From Pirellulales bacterium (GTDB lineage Bacteria; Planctomycetota; Planctomycetia; Pirellulales; DATAWG01): a stretch of 59,505 nt of DNA. Below the pieces are notes generated by a model that saw only the letters and a list, made by a program, of their open reading frames with translations, had not been told where the DNA came from and searched no databases. The stretch lies in assembly GCA_035939775.1 (NCBI GenBank), contig DASZFO010000100.1:1-59505 (forward strand), in the 5' to 3' direction. The position numbers and the translations under genes are program-made. Each line of letters begins with the position of its first letter. Position 1 is the first letter of the stretch. Shown one piece after another: positions 20,301 through 26,900 of the stretch.

Positions 20301-22162
20301 GAGAACACGAAACTGCCGCTAAGTCCTGAAGCGGCCGTGATGAGCTGATAGTTTTGGCCTACCGATAGGCTCGAGCCGAGCGGGGTGATGTTGATCGTGT
20401 TAGTCCCGCTGACGGCGGCCGCGCCGGTGGTTGCGAGCAAGTCGGCGTGAGTGCTATTTAGATCGAAATTGAACGTAGCGCCCGAGATTCCGAGCGATGT
20501 GCCCGAGAAACTAGATTGATGATTGAACTGGAACGTACCGGTGGCGCCGTCGTTCATGCTGAAGGTTGAACCGGCGTCGAGCGACAGCGTGGCCCCGGCC
20601 GTGCCGGTGCCGGTGCTGCCGGCGGAGATCGTGGCTGAGCCGGGATTGGCGGCAAGCGTCGCGCCGCCGGTTACCTCGATGGCCGTGTTGCCGAGCGAGG
20701 CATCGCCGGCTAGGACGAGGGAGCCCGTGCTGACGGTCGTCGGACCGTCGTAGACGTTCGCGCCGCTCAAGGTCGCCGTGCCCGCGCCGGACTTGGCGAG
20801 GCTCATGTGGCCGGCGTTGCTCGAGGTGATCGGGCCGGCACCGCCAACGAAGGTGTTGTTGCCCGAGGTCAGGGTGACGTTTCCGGAGGCATCGGCGTTG
20901 ACGCCGAGCGCGATCGATTCCGCGGCGTTGTTGGTGAGATTGTAGCCGCTGCCGGAGCCGGTGATGCTGATGCCCGAGGGGGAATAGAGCGTGCCGCAGC
21001 CATAAAGCGTATTATTCCCGCCACCGGCGTTGAGGATGTTCGTGCCGCCTGCGTTGCCGTAGAGCGTGTTGGTTCCCGATTGCGCGTTGAGCGTGTTCAA
21101 GCCGCCGCCGTCCTTCAAGATGTTCGTCCCACCTCCATCATTCAAGATGTTCGTCGACGGACTGCCGTTAAGTGTGTTGGTTCCATGACTGCCGTTCAGC
21201 GTATTCGTGCCGGACCCGCCGTAGAGAACGTTGGTCCCACCGCCATCGTTGAGGACGTTGGTGTTGGAGCCGCCGTAAAGAGTTTCGTTCCCCGAGCCGC
21301 CGTTGAGCGTGTTGTAGCCGCCGCCGGTTCCCACTGACCCGCCTGACCCGTCTCCCGCGCCGTTGAGAATATCGGTCCCACTGCCACCGTTGAGTGTGTT
21401 CGTGCCCCCGCCGTCTACGAGCGTGTTCGAGCCAGTCGTGCCATCGAGGATATTAAATCCGGTCGCGCCAAAGAGGGTGTTCGTGCCGCCGCCGTCGATC
21501 AAGATGCCGTTGCCGTCCTGCGTAGAGCCGCTGGAGCCGTTTGGGTTGTAAACGTGGCCGGCACCGTGGGCATCGAGGACATTTTGCCCTGAAAGCCCGT
21601 CGAGCAAGAAGGTAATCCCAGCACCACCATCGTCGACGACAGCGTTTGCACCACAACCGGTCGGGTCATCGAGGACGAGTTCTATCGAGCCAAGCGAAGA
21701 GAAAGCTGAGGTGTCCACATAAAAGAAATTGCCACCGGACGAACTGTCTGCGCCAAATCCACTGCCCATTTCGAGCTTGATCGTCTGAACTGCCGATGCG
21801 GAAACAGTTTGGCCGTCCGAGGTCCCGGTTTGGGAGTTAACCGCAACAAGACCTAGCCCATCCTGGCCGACCGAGACACCAAACGAGTCGCCTCCGTAGC
21901 CTACGACGTATAAGCAGCTCGCGGCCGAATCGAACCAAAAAGATGCGACATCCATGCGCGGCTCAAGGAATTCGAAGCCGGCGGACCGATAGGGCGGGCG
22001 GCCGGAGCGCGTCGTTGGTCGCTTGCGGTGGGAGGAGCGGTGATTTCGATGCCGCGCGCGAACGGCGCGACGCTTCGACTTTTCATCGCCGCGCTCCTTC
22101 CGCCCAAGAGTCGCCAATACTTCTGCTACCGCCTCTTTCCACGCCCGTAGAGGAAGCTTCAC
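5327..22162 (-). CDS. Giant chimeric Rhs surface protein (about 5,600 aa)
   Basis: I prefer the GTG at 22162 (VKLPLRAW), which has AGGAG 9 nt upstream; the frame stays open to 22219 (5630 aa; residue numbers below use that longer frame). Order: an arginine-rich leader with EFLEPRM at 83-89; GGGTNTLxG glycine-rich RTX-like repeats at about 230-403; autotransporter-associated beta-strand repeats (GSGSLTKTGSGALTLSG type) at about 470-2500 with a dockerin-like patch near 1910; leucine-rich repeats at about 2626-2766; a transglutaminase-like domain at about 2843-2946; a DUF6531-like Rhs entry at about 3546-3640; many YD repeats to about 5100; the Rhs core motif YAYVGDNPGNATDPTG near 5265; and a ~350-residue tip. 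The likely role is a secreted, surface-exposed toxin carrier. The YD shell would enclose the tip. The tip contains EPDF-x(n)-DMAEFRS, loosely like a PD-(D/E)xK nuclease (inference). Confidence 0.9.
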   Translation of the reverse strand: MKLPLRAWKEAVAEVLATLGRKERGDEKSKRRAVRARHRNHRSSHRKRPTTRSGRPPYRSAGFEFLEPRMDVASFWFDSAASCLYVVGYGGDSFGVSVGQDGLGLVAVNSQTGTSDGQTVSASAVQTIKLEMGSGFGADSSSGGNFFYVDTSAFSSLGSIELVLDDPTGCGANAVVDDGGAGITFLLDGLSGQNVLDAHGAGHVYNPNGSSGSTQDGNGILIDGGGTNTLFGATGFNILDGTTGSNTLVDGGGTNTLNGGSGTDILNGAGDGSGGSVGTGGGYNTLNGGSGNETLYGGSNTNVLNDGGGTNVLYGGSGTNTLNGSHGTNTLNGSPSTNILNDGGGTNILKDGGGLNTLNAQSGTNTLYGNAGGTNILNAGGGNNTLYGCGTLYSPSGISITGSGSGYNLTNNAAESIALGVNADASGNVTLTSGNNTFVGGAGPITSSNAGHMSLAKSGAGTATLSGANVYDGPTTVSTGSLVLAGDASLGNTAIEVTGGATLAANPGSATISAGSTGTGTAGATLSLDAGSTFSMNDGATGTFQFNHQSSFSGTSLGISGATFNFDLNSTHADLLATTGAAAVSGTNTINITPLGSSLSVGQNYQLITAASGLSGSFVFSNGATSETVVVNRQAYTLTLTNSASVELLTVSNGAIYWVGTAGSANWNTTTANWSSTSGGPANVLYSDGDAVIFDNRATRTSVTVSGNVTPSTLLFQNDSSHALTITDVSSSSIGGSTTLTVAGGGSLTLLGTNSYTGVTTITAGTLQLGDGTSINGSVGGDIADNGSLIFADSSTQTFSGAISGSGSLTKTGSGALTLSGSSTYAGATTVSAGSLKGGTDSAWSANSAVSVASAASLDLAGHNETIGALSGSGTVTNSVGSTNIALTSNGSGTFGGTLQNGGSGRTLALKINGSEILSGSNTYTGGTWINGGSLTLANAQAIADGTTISDNGTLDLDGQHLDSTIALAFPTSGSSSGALINSNTATAIVDGPISGNGMVAGSNAITLDGNLSSANLTFKSSNRVLLGVGSTLHGVTVVSGTLKLGGSNAIGSNMTVSLDGGTLDLAGQGISVSDSITGSGTLINSGASMHLAATVAGSVTVEQGHIVFDGDLHQANLSVISNGEADINGGLLPAGTTVDEIAGLDIESGVVAFNMNTSVNSGVRANGGTIELNGHLASDTSIYCRGGTLDLNGADLSSPISGYGTLTNSGSAAHIHGPVYGGFTVAGSAANIGFDGDLSQANLTFSADGASISTLGGSTASLGGLDVDNGHVQLNSQIDVPSGVYVGGGTFQLNQTLASTTTIHLSGGTLDLHGVNLASPIDGYGTLINSSAPVTISGAILGSFTFAGSGGITLDGNMSQANLTIALDAGYDTVNLGGNSNAPIESLDIESGTLQLNTSIEVSSSVTLNSGTFDLNGHNASFGDLAGSAGSISNSASAPATLTVGTDNSSSTTFGGNIYNGSGSVALTKAGTGTTVLTGSNYSAGAITISGGALQFGDDSTVGYVASNIVDGGTLIFDVPSGATTYSGVISGSGSLTKIGAGTLNLTNANTYTGGTTVSGGTLQLGDGSSNTGSVPDNIVVGGGATLATADSGTLVLGGLTLDSSATLDVKEGELDIDTAPTLSGFSQIMVDAPGILHLAADPNDSSTGPSIGVGVSAVVAHGATVELGGSVAMLADANNRVAVWNDGTLLVSGANQKIGGIDGAGTLTVSAGSGLTADFIRQAILTIHGTTSSFGSVQIRGDQTPVAHDTARTSMLGSISIDNNEAAPGSTVYYGTLDMMNNDLIVAPPDQSETTAPSDYSDVNDMVRSGQASDHSWTGRGITSSTAAYDQQHKTDSSNPTTGMTALGVILNDDGSHANSDHSGSAIWNSWDGFSNLTQYDTLVKYTYRGDTKLRGTVDSSDAGRVATIGTSGVGWRGGDFFYQGSVTILDTAAESSAEGNVPTAVTIGQLIITPVPYDPTHVTLTADDVAAWGDVQQVDFYLGAAVPADKIDTIYSGTGSGFDGGSGSSSGSGGGAGSGSSFRPGGWTLTGVDTSALAGSPTFLAVAQSTTTGGGTVRTVVPASAQLSQEWDWDADGLVSNNRLTNGLGGTGHWQTLTQLWQYNGTEQTYPQNAVGAAAYFKDRAGTVTVDSQVTTADIYFQIAYYNIQGGQINLANSSANIDVPATADDTIGSVLAGSAVMNKTNGGVLTLTGSNDCPAGVTISAGYLEIGDGTANVGSVAGNIYVASGAALIFAVPAGMTETYSGVISGTGSVWKEGAGKLILSGANTYSGGTTVYGSNWGTIVANGSTSLGTGAVSLLSGGELDLGPSVTLANQITGLVGTGAGGGGALVGAGSAASGLITLGGPATISNLTVSGGMNSGSGAATVTFAGTNTLNTGALADGGGALSVAVNGSLTVNSHDTYSGATTVNNGGSLTMGSAASLGNTAIHVAYGGTLDAQTGSTTIYAGNPSTGSATLALDFGSTFCMSDGATGTFSVQQSSTSAAGLTLGGANLSFDVGASSADKLAVAGIASVSGTNIVNVNVIGSSVSSSYTLITASSGLNSGGNFVFLDGQTMDSCTLNGQPYTLTLNRSNTAVTLSVASVSTTPDAAIVAAADQALGLSASATPTTAQWAQLTSLTVDSSHVTSLNGIANATNLQSLTLVPSDFSQDATRASLPDLSPLSKLTQLTSLTLQGCGITDAVLGNPVSALPTFAHLQTLDLRYNNFSSVPTSVANEPALTSLFVYGNPLSTSTSAPWYSNLSGKLLTVDIAPNNPQSIVANAASIVAAAQASGASYQSAVNTVYQDLAGAFYKLPIEIYQYLVNTIQYQPYRGAMKGPLAVLETGAGNDWDTDSLLVQLMAAAGASGLQYATSQVTDPIGAVENWLGVQTSSAVYNVLNLAGLNPTVSSSYATFDHTWLEGTIGAHPVVLDPTWKQFDYQAGLPDMLNSAAFDQTGYLAAPQTQSAAEYYENQVRKSLASSGAAQTIADVPYTGLIRQHVFTSLPAASAHWSQSSKTLNSAIPSQDQYFVQIAVADPVPGCTVSGVSQYNASTHTTTITCTVAAFDSTLVNQSLLFIGESSGEQGFQIVKYDPAQPNQLVVAGDATGAAVGNPVALSLTTARENLADISLRRLTVGYTDTGYWNTVSTYNSFGNLVTVTSWVSTGFVPHVYLDGAADPNSLSVGSQRYRAGYGESMNVIVQVFAGGAPADAFASAGYSFSNGSYSKVYSRPCGKYMAVGLDANQTSQQMLTSIRQTVNSAEISQADSQSALPTWINQNAANKDHLIGGLLQLAAIQYFNQCDAGESEIAGLTGAVPFYNLVASGLATSDWVLQPAAASALQFPYLPTGMGIDVPSNSWAGISINDDHSQDLNRDLLMGYQNSSMEGLIWEELTNYDSISTVKAFQLEQQQNAQNTFLTITSSNDDTNTLNGELHYGVNNADNAHLIADIQAAVSSGFTARVPTYEVIVGNGTHGTPNPKGPWTGIGYMLVNSAGLTQGFVIDGAINGVWDAPHGGAGAGDEKSADNVSLSANTAVVGDPINTANGDAIQDATDVSVPNLGAPLGMSRHYDSFDTPAQGQTALPDRGMGDGWSFMYSDTLAPSTTIDGPQPANTMVWFTDTGMRLAFKPANPSNPTAGYITPDTIFGALGFNTSTSTYTWTDKTGATITFSNGGSGTYYVTQIKDRYGNGVNISRSGATISTVTAIDPSHPSDTSRYLSFSYTGNHVTSITDYTIPTSPRTWTYGYDSSASTGRLISVTAPVASGEAAVVTQYAYFDTTASPSPALHDLLQSVIDANGNKTQFTYYANRRGFQVTDTLGNSQSFSYNLFRNRTAATNENDQTTLYDYDKDGNVLQQLNPDQTTTTATWLNDLKQTDTDEYGQTETFVHGDPNYPENVTSFTDRLGRTTTTAYSAPGANGTTTAFGQPLVVNTSSFGGDVTSYSYNSDGSLHQSIEDANDSATWNYIGNYTTYTYPSTSRGEPLTVTAPDAHGATDGSSYTTTYAYNSAGQTTSTTTQVSPSLSITRSWAFDGHGNLTSSTDGNGNVTNYPNYDPLDRLIAEQQPDPDNLAALGTNGPLVQPQTNFTYDANGNLTQTMLATASAPATSLRTTTASYDGLNRTVKSVNPDGTYTTAEFDPAGNLIYSTDALGRVTQYVYDSRDRKIAEIDPVPLVAAGGTVGSGLSTTTPISAWRYDGGSRVVATTDPNGNTTQFTYDALGRNLKTILPDPDGSGPLTAATTVTKYDDANDKMFVTDALGSGSTDTAHTTETDYNHLGEVVAVIQPAPSSGAARPTTVYTYDDNRNVLTVTDPLGHETNYVYDQANRKTAEINVLVDSASDDLATQFFYDNNGNLQYVVNAAYPNNHQPYIDQNPSGYLDANSPTNDTNHFFTTTYVYDNLNRKVKEIDPSPGFLPNSQSPAPRPQTVLTYNQTGELSQTTDPLGNNTYFGYNLEGEQTQVVDALGSGPTDASQMTTKLYDAVGNVLGVTDPLGRTTQFQYEALNRKVKEIAPAPAQFSGPASSQTNPTTTWSYDLDGNVTAAVDPLQHETDTAYDGWNLPVSVTDALGSTATAYDELGRVSTATDQLNRTTQVTYDNLGRQLSEIDPAPQSGAARPTTSWTYDADGNVLSMTDPDKHTTYSVYDGLNRRTVSVSALGADPRVFPTSTVGRTTTAYDALGNVTSVTDPAGNTTTFSYDHLNRETSQTEAVVYTTPAGVTQTAPVSTLLSYDADGNLTQKIDADGRKTTYGYDKLNRQIEEDWFTTAAATSAFHTIRTWYDAAGQVTGITETDTQNASNAANYQYAYDLDGRVASVRMAPGDLVAQYPPTTSGGVVTAAVPKALEELDYSYNADGTTKSVTDKSDLSSLSAKSGTTSYLYDAVGDVTQIAQQNTSGYSASGITPKTVNFTYNADGSLDTIARYDGTSNTLAATTKYRTTSGGAGSGYDGDGRLTNLQQVFGATHSYAFQYDAAGNVTQQTSFDGTANYAFDNANELTSASLTGESFSYDSNGNRTASGSTGASTSAANRLTFDGTYTYQYDAEGNRTKRTKLSDGTITVYAWDNRDRLTSVTAETSAGAVTDTVSYGYDSANRQIARYETSQPAVYTVYDGANPYLQVSDANKLAGAGTSTTPKISQRELYALAVDEILATDDDLGTSGSVLWGLADNEGTPRDVVNGSGSLVSGGHIKFTSYGAPTGSTSILAAFSVGEGGMRYDQSTGLYQSESRIYDPLSATWLSVDQSGLGGSEPYAYVGDNPGNATDPTGACAQSINVPTTGYDLASSPAFNPYSFTDTGAQAAIDWQNEYVARDVPTAPQEPTVSAGSVQAWAANYVGGGMEQAPTAEESLAMLMSSGSGAPVSGGPTPYAGYGSNMLSTLKGYFWDGPKNLAGGLLQNALHPIDSDIAFANALLHPIDTGNAVVQGLNQQLSTEEGKGEFLFNATLAALTAGDSLAGDATLEVENAARTATAELSSIHFVAEPTPVIGQFDTGAPFANFEYPTAPRSIARLDASYPPIEGVIDTPRTPEHMLLQRTYAEAAQETGNYKRISQGSIRLGEFSGLSHSPNIEPDFMGLTTDGQIDMAEFRSPSQTIDELVTKLKTAQSQLPPEMRGEVNVVDPKEFIWRATQPE
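21010..21530 (-). repeat. Glycine-rich RTX-like coding repeats
   Basis: About twenty short units of the form GG(G/S)xTNTLNG are encoded in tandem. They resemble calcium-binding RTX nonapeptides but most carry N instead of the canonical D, so calcium binding is uncertain. The DNA repeats vary between units, so this is a protein repeat and not a CRISPR or satellite. Confidence 0.8.
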
Positions 22163-22552
22163 GTTCGATCGCTCCTGGCCTTGAGAGCGGCAAATGGGTT
22201 TCCGGAAACGCTGCCGCACGCGTTCGCTGAAACAGGTTTTGCAGCACTACAGGATGCTGACGGATGAACTGGCGACGATTGCCACAAATAGACGACCCGC
22301 TGGCTGCCGGGGGAGCCCCCCACAAATCCAGCGGTTCGTCGGAGTATAGGGATCGCGCGATGAATTGCAAGCAAATTCTTGGGCCACTTTCTAATTCTCT
22401 CCAACGCGCTTCAACACCGTGGTTCGCCTGCTCACACGAAACTCATCGCAGTCTCGCGATTCCACGACCGTGAGCGAGCCGTTGAGAGAGCGGTCTCGGT
22501 GCCAGAGCTAGAGAGCATTGCCCTTATTTCGACGATCGCCGACACAGTTAGT
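22163..22552. other. Intergenic region upstream of the giant gene
   Basis: About 390 bp without a supported gene. It should hold the promoter of the giant gene (reading leftwards), with the Shine-Dalgarno AGGAG just before the GTG. I see no convincing promoter boxes. Confidence 0.5.
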
Positions 22553-22649
22553 GCCTATCCGAATACCGCCTGCGGAGAGGGGGACAGTCCCATTTTGTTC
22601 CGAAGACTCCACAAAATGGGACAGTCCCCGGCGGAATTCGGATAGGCTC
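22553..22649. repeat. GGGGACAGTCCC palindromic element, copy 3
   Basis: GCCTATCCGAATACCGCC at the left end pairs with GGCGGAATTCGGATAGGC at the right. Inside are two inverted units (GGGGACAGTCCCATTTTG and CAAAATGGGACAGTCCCC). It directly touches the stop codon of the glycosyltransferase gene at 22650 and could act as its transcript end. Confidence 0.9.
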
Positions 22650-23348
22650 TTATTCCTCGGCGTCGAGTACGCGATAGAGATAGCTGGCAAAACGCTGATT
22701 GGACCCCCCGGCGTCTTCCCAGCTATAAGCATGGCGACCGATGTGCCCGAGGCGAATCGTCGTATCGGCGAAGATTTTGAAGCCGGCCTCGCGCGCCCGA
22801 TGCGAAAACGCAAAATCGTCCCCCAAGTACCACGGTCCCCGTTCGGTCTCGATCACCATCGGCATGAAATAAGGGACGGTGGGCTTTCGCCATTGCTTGT
22901 TGCAGATCGGCAAGTTCAATTGCCGCTGGATTGTTTCGTACACTTCGCGCCGCGTGTGCAGAAATCCGGTCGCTGTATACAGGATCTCGATCACGCTTCC
23001 CCCCGCGCCGAATAGGATCTCTTTCGTCTCGGGAAACAAACGAGAGGCCAGGGATCGCTGGGATTTTTTGGGATAGATACCCGAAACGAGCGGGAGGTTG
23101 TGCGTGCGAAGTTGGTCCACCGCGTCCGGATGAAACGCGACATCCGCGTCGATCCAGAAGAGTTCTTCGAAGTCGCGGGCCAGGGCGTCGGTTGCCGCTT
23201 CGTTCCGGCATTGGTCGATATTGGCAAAGCCGCGAATTCGCCAAACGGGATAGCCGCGCCGTTCGAGCTGCACGAGCGACCGCTCACATTCCGGCTCGAT
23301 TCCGTAGTTCGCCGGCACCAGCACGACGCATTTCGCGCGATCGTTCAT
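22650..23348 (-). CDS. GT-A-like glycosyltransferase
   Basis: I chose the ATG at 23348 (MNDRAKCVVLVPAN, 232 aa), which is preceded by AGGAAGAG; the open frame extends to 23435. The N-terminal beta strand CVVLVPANYGIEPECERSL and the motif FWIDADVAF (a DxD-like metal and nucleotide-sugar site) fit a GT-A fold. The later segment GPWYLGDDFAFSHRAREAGFKIFADTTIRLGHIG resembles the acceptor-side ED motif of GT2-type enzymes and the closing histidine of such enzymes. No signal peptide or membrane segment is seen, so it is probably cytoplasmic. The substrate is unknown. It lies upstream of the giant protein on the same strand, so a role in glycosylating surface proteins is conceivable but unproven. Confidence 0.75.
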   Translation of the reverse strand: MNDRAKCVVLVPANYGIEPECERSLVQLERRGYPVWRIRGFANIDQCRNEAATDALARDFEELFWIDADVAFHPDAVDQLRTHNLPLVSGIYPKKSQRSLASRLFPETKEILFGAGGSVIEILYTATGFLHTRREVYETIQRQLNLPICNKQWRKPTVPYFMPMVIETERGPWYLGDDFAFSHRAREAGFKIFADTTIRLGHIGRHAYSWEDAGGSNQRFASYLYRVLDAEE

Positions 23349-23463
23349 CGCTCGTCTCTTCCTGTCGCGGTCCAAGCATTCTGCTAACTTGCCGGAGTAT
23401 AAGAGCCGTATCGAACGCAAGCAAATCGCTGGCATCTCCTCCGGCAGTCTGCTGGCGAATCTA

Positions 23464-23584
23464 AGAGCCTATCCGAGAACCGCCTGAGGAGGGGGGGACA
23501 GTCCCCTTTTGTTCCCGACCATCGCGGCGATGGTGCCCGCTCCACAAAGGGGACTGTCCTCGGCGGTTCTCGGATAGGCTCTAA
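23464..23584. repeat. GGGGACTGTCC palindromic element, copy 4 (most complete)
   Basis: TAAGAGCCTATCCGAGAACC at the left pairs with GGTTCTCGGATAGGCTC-like sequence (GGCGGTTCTCGGATAGGCT) at the right. Inside are GGGGGACAGTCCCC and GGGGACTGTCC around a central inverted motif with ATCGCGGCGATGG. Confidence 0.92.
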
Positions 23585-23905
23585 GCGAGAGGTCGATCAC
23601 CCCACTCCCCTCACCAGAATGCGAAGCCCGGCGATTGACTTTGACCGGCGAACGGGTCAATCTAACAGACGGTGGCAATTGGCGAGTGCCTCGGTCCAGG
23701 GCCCGCATGGCATCGTCAAGAAATCGTCGACCTCCCGTTCTCGGGCGAGCCGGCCTTCCGCTGGAATCCGAGGCGGCGGCTTATCGGCAGCGATTCAAGG
23801 CTGGCTCATTGTCGGCGGGTTGCACCGCGCTCGTTTCAATCGGTTTCATCGCGCGCCCCTTTTTCGCGCGCCAGATAGTTAGCGGCTCATTCAAGGAGAG
23901 TTACC
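23585..23905. other. Intergenic region before the 1800-aa surface protein
   Basis: About 320 bp without a supported gene. It must hold the promoter of the downstream gene. AAGGAGAG at 23893-23900 is its ribosome binding site. Confidence 0.5.
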
Positions 23906-26900
23906 TTGGCACGAACATGGAAGCGCGGCTCGCGGCGGCATCGATCTTCAAGGAGCAAGTCCCGCAGGCTCGCGCCCGAACGTCTCGAAGGGCGCTGGAT
24001 GTTGTCCGCCACCAACATCCTCACCTATCTTAACGACTTGGCCGGCACGGGGGCGAACACCAACGAAACGGCGCTCACCCCGGCGGACGTCAATGCCAGC
24101 CAATTTGGCAAGCTGTTCAGCTCGAGCGTCGATGGGCAGGTTTTTGCCCAGCCGCTCTTCATGGCCAACGTCAACATTACGACGGGGGCCAATCAAGGCG
24201 TTCACAACGTCGTGTTCGTCGCCACGGCGCACGACAGCCTCTACGCCTTTGACGCCGGCAATGGCGCGGTGCTTTGGCACACGAGCTTTATCAATAACAC
24301 CAATGCCGGCGTGCTCGACGTCAATCCAAACATCAACGCCAGCACCGTCGTCACATCGGTCCCCAGCGCCGACGTTAACTCGACCGACATCAATCCCGAG
24401 GTCGGAGTCATCGCCACCCCAGTGATCGACCCATCGACGGGAACGATCTACTTGACCGCGAAGACCAAGGACGTCGTCAACGGCAACACGAGCGCTCCCG
24501 ACTACGTGTATCAGTTGTATGCGATCGACATCGAGAACGGGCGCTTGCAGACGTCGATGGGCGGAGGGGTGATGCAGTTTGCCGACACCGTCTACAGCGG
24601 CGGAAACTACACCAACACGACTTCGATTTCGGTCGCCGCGACCACGCCGTCGGCCATCGGACAATCGGGGGGCGTCATCAAGTTCAACACGCTCCGGGCG
24701 ATGGATCGGACCGGCTTGACGCTCTACAGCGGCCAGATTTACATCGGCTTCGCCTCGCACGGCGACAATAATCCGTACCACGGCTGGGTCGTCGCCTTTA
24801 ATGCCAACAATTTGCAGCTCAACGGGGTTTTCTGCACTACTCCAGGCGATCAGGAGGGCGGCATCTGGCAAAGCGGCGGACGAATCGAGATCGGTTCCAG
24901 TGGGGCCTTGTATTTCGAGACCGGCAACGGTGGGTTCGCCGGCGTCACGTTGAATGGAACCAATCCCACTCCGGCCCTAAACTCCAACGGGTTTCCGGTC
25001 GACGGCGATTACGGCGATGCCGTGGTGAAACTCGTGGTGGATCCGACGACGACGCCCGCCAGTCCCGGCCAAAACGGTTGGGGCCTCAAGGTGTCGGATT
25101 ATTTCGCGCCGTCGAATCAGCAGACTCTCGACAATAACGACACTGATATGGCCTCGTCCGGCCTGGTGATTCTGCCGAATTCCCTGGGCGATGCCGCGCA
25201 TCCCCACTTGCTGCTCGCCCGCGGCAAATCGGGCGTGATCTATTTGATCGACCGAGACAACATGGGCAAGTACAACTCGAGCACCGACCTCGTGGTTCAA
25301 GAGTTCACCGACGCCGGCGGTTTCTGGAGTTCGCCGACGCTGTTTCTAACCAACGCCGGCGGAACGACCGCGAATTTCTATGGTACTTACTACGGCGGCG
25401 CTTTGCAGCAATGGTCGATCAGCAACGCCGCATTTTCCACGAGCGTGGTGCACACCGGCCCAGACACATACAATTTTCCCGGCGCCACGGGATTCATCTC
25501 GGCCAACGGCACGTCCAACGGAATCGTTTGGGAGGTGGAAAAGAACAGCGGTCAACTGCGGGCCTATAGCGCTGCCAACGTGAGCACGGAACTTTATACG
25601 AGCAACCAAAACAGCGCCCGCGACTCGATTAGCGGCAACGGCGTCATCAAGTTCAGCGTGCCGATCGTTGACAACGGAGAGGTCTTCGTGGGGACCGGCA
25701 ACGCGCTCGTGGTCTTCGGCGAATTGACGGCCGTGACGCAGGCCCCCGCGGCCCCGACGAATCTGGCCGCCAGCGCCTTGAGCGCTTCGCAAGTCCAGTT
25801 GACTTGGACGCGAAACTCGACGAACGAATCCGGTTTCGACGTCGAACGCTCGACCGACGGCGTCAATTTCGCTCAAGTCGGACTGGGGGACGCCGGCGCG
25901 ACGGCATTCATCGATTCGAACGGTCTGCAACCGGACACGAAATACTATTATCGCATTCGCGCCATCAATAAGATCGGCAATTCGGCATACTCGAACATCA
26001 CCAGCACCACGACTTTGTTTGGCATCGTGGGGCTTTGGGCCGATTCCGATGTCGGCGCACCCGGCGCAACTGGCGGCGCCAGCTTCGCCAACAACACCTA
26101 CACAGTGTCCGGCTCCGGCAACGACATCTTCAACGCCAGCGACAACTTCCACTACATCTATCAGCCGCTCAATGGCGATGGCACGATCATCGCCCAGATC
26201 CTCACGCAAGCAAACACCAGCGGCGGGGCCAAGGCGGGCGTGATGATCCGCGCCACGCTCAACGGCAATTCAGCCTTCGCCGACGTGGTGACCACTCCGG
26301 CCGACGGAGTGCTGTTTCAGGACCGCACAACGACCGGCGCAGCCGCCGCTACCGTCGGAAGCATTAGCGGGTCCGCGCCCGAATGGGTCATGCTGGTGCG
26401 CTCTGGCAATGTGATTACCGGATATGCTTCGGCCAACGGGCAAAGTTTCACGCAACTCGGTTCGACGACGATCAGCATGGCGTCGTCCGTGTTCGTCGGC
26501 CTGGCCGTCACCAGCAACAATGACGGAGCGCTTAGCACCGCCACGTTCAACAACGTGCTGGTCGCGCCGCCGCAGACTTACGCAAGCGATCTGAGTTGGA
26601 CGTCCGCGACCGACGGTGGATCGCTTTCCGTGCAGAAGGACAAAAGCCAAAATGGCAATTCGATCATGCTGGGAGGCATCGCCTATGCCAAGGGCCTGGG
26701 AGTTCGCGCGAATTCCGACGTCGTTTACGCCCTCAACGGTCAATACACCAATTTTATCTCCGACATTGGGATCGACGCCGAGGTGGGCAACAGCGGCGCG
26801 GCCGATTTTCAGGTCTATGGCGACGGCCATCTCTTGTACGACAGTGGGACTCTCACCGGCGGTGGCACGATCGGGCATATCGTGGTGAACGTCGCCAATG

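Noticed and set aside
21010-21530. Possible CRISPR array in the short repetitive DNA
   Set aside because: Units are degenerate at DNA level, have no constant repeat and spacer lengths, and encode GGGTNTL-type protein repeats in one long frame.
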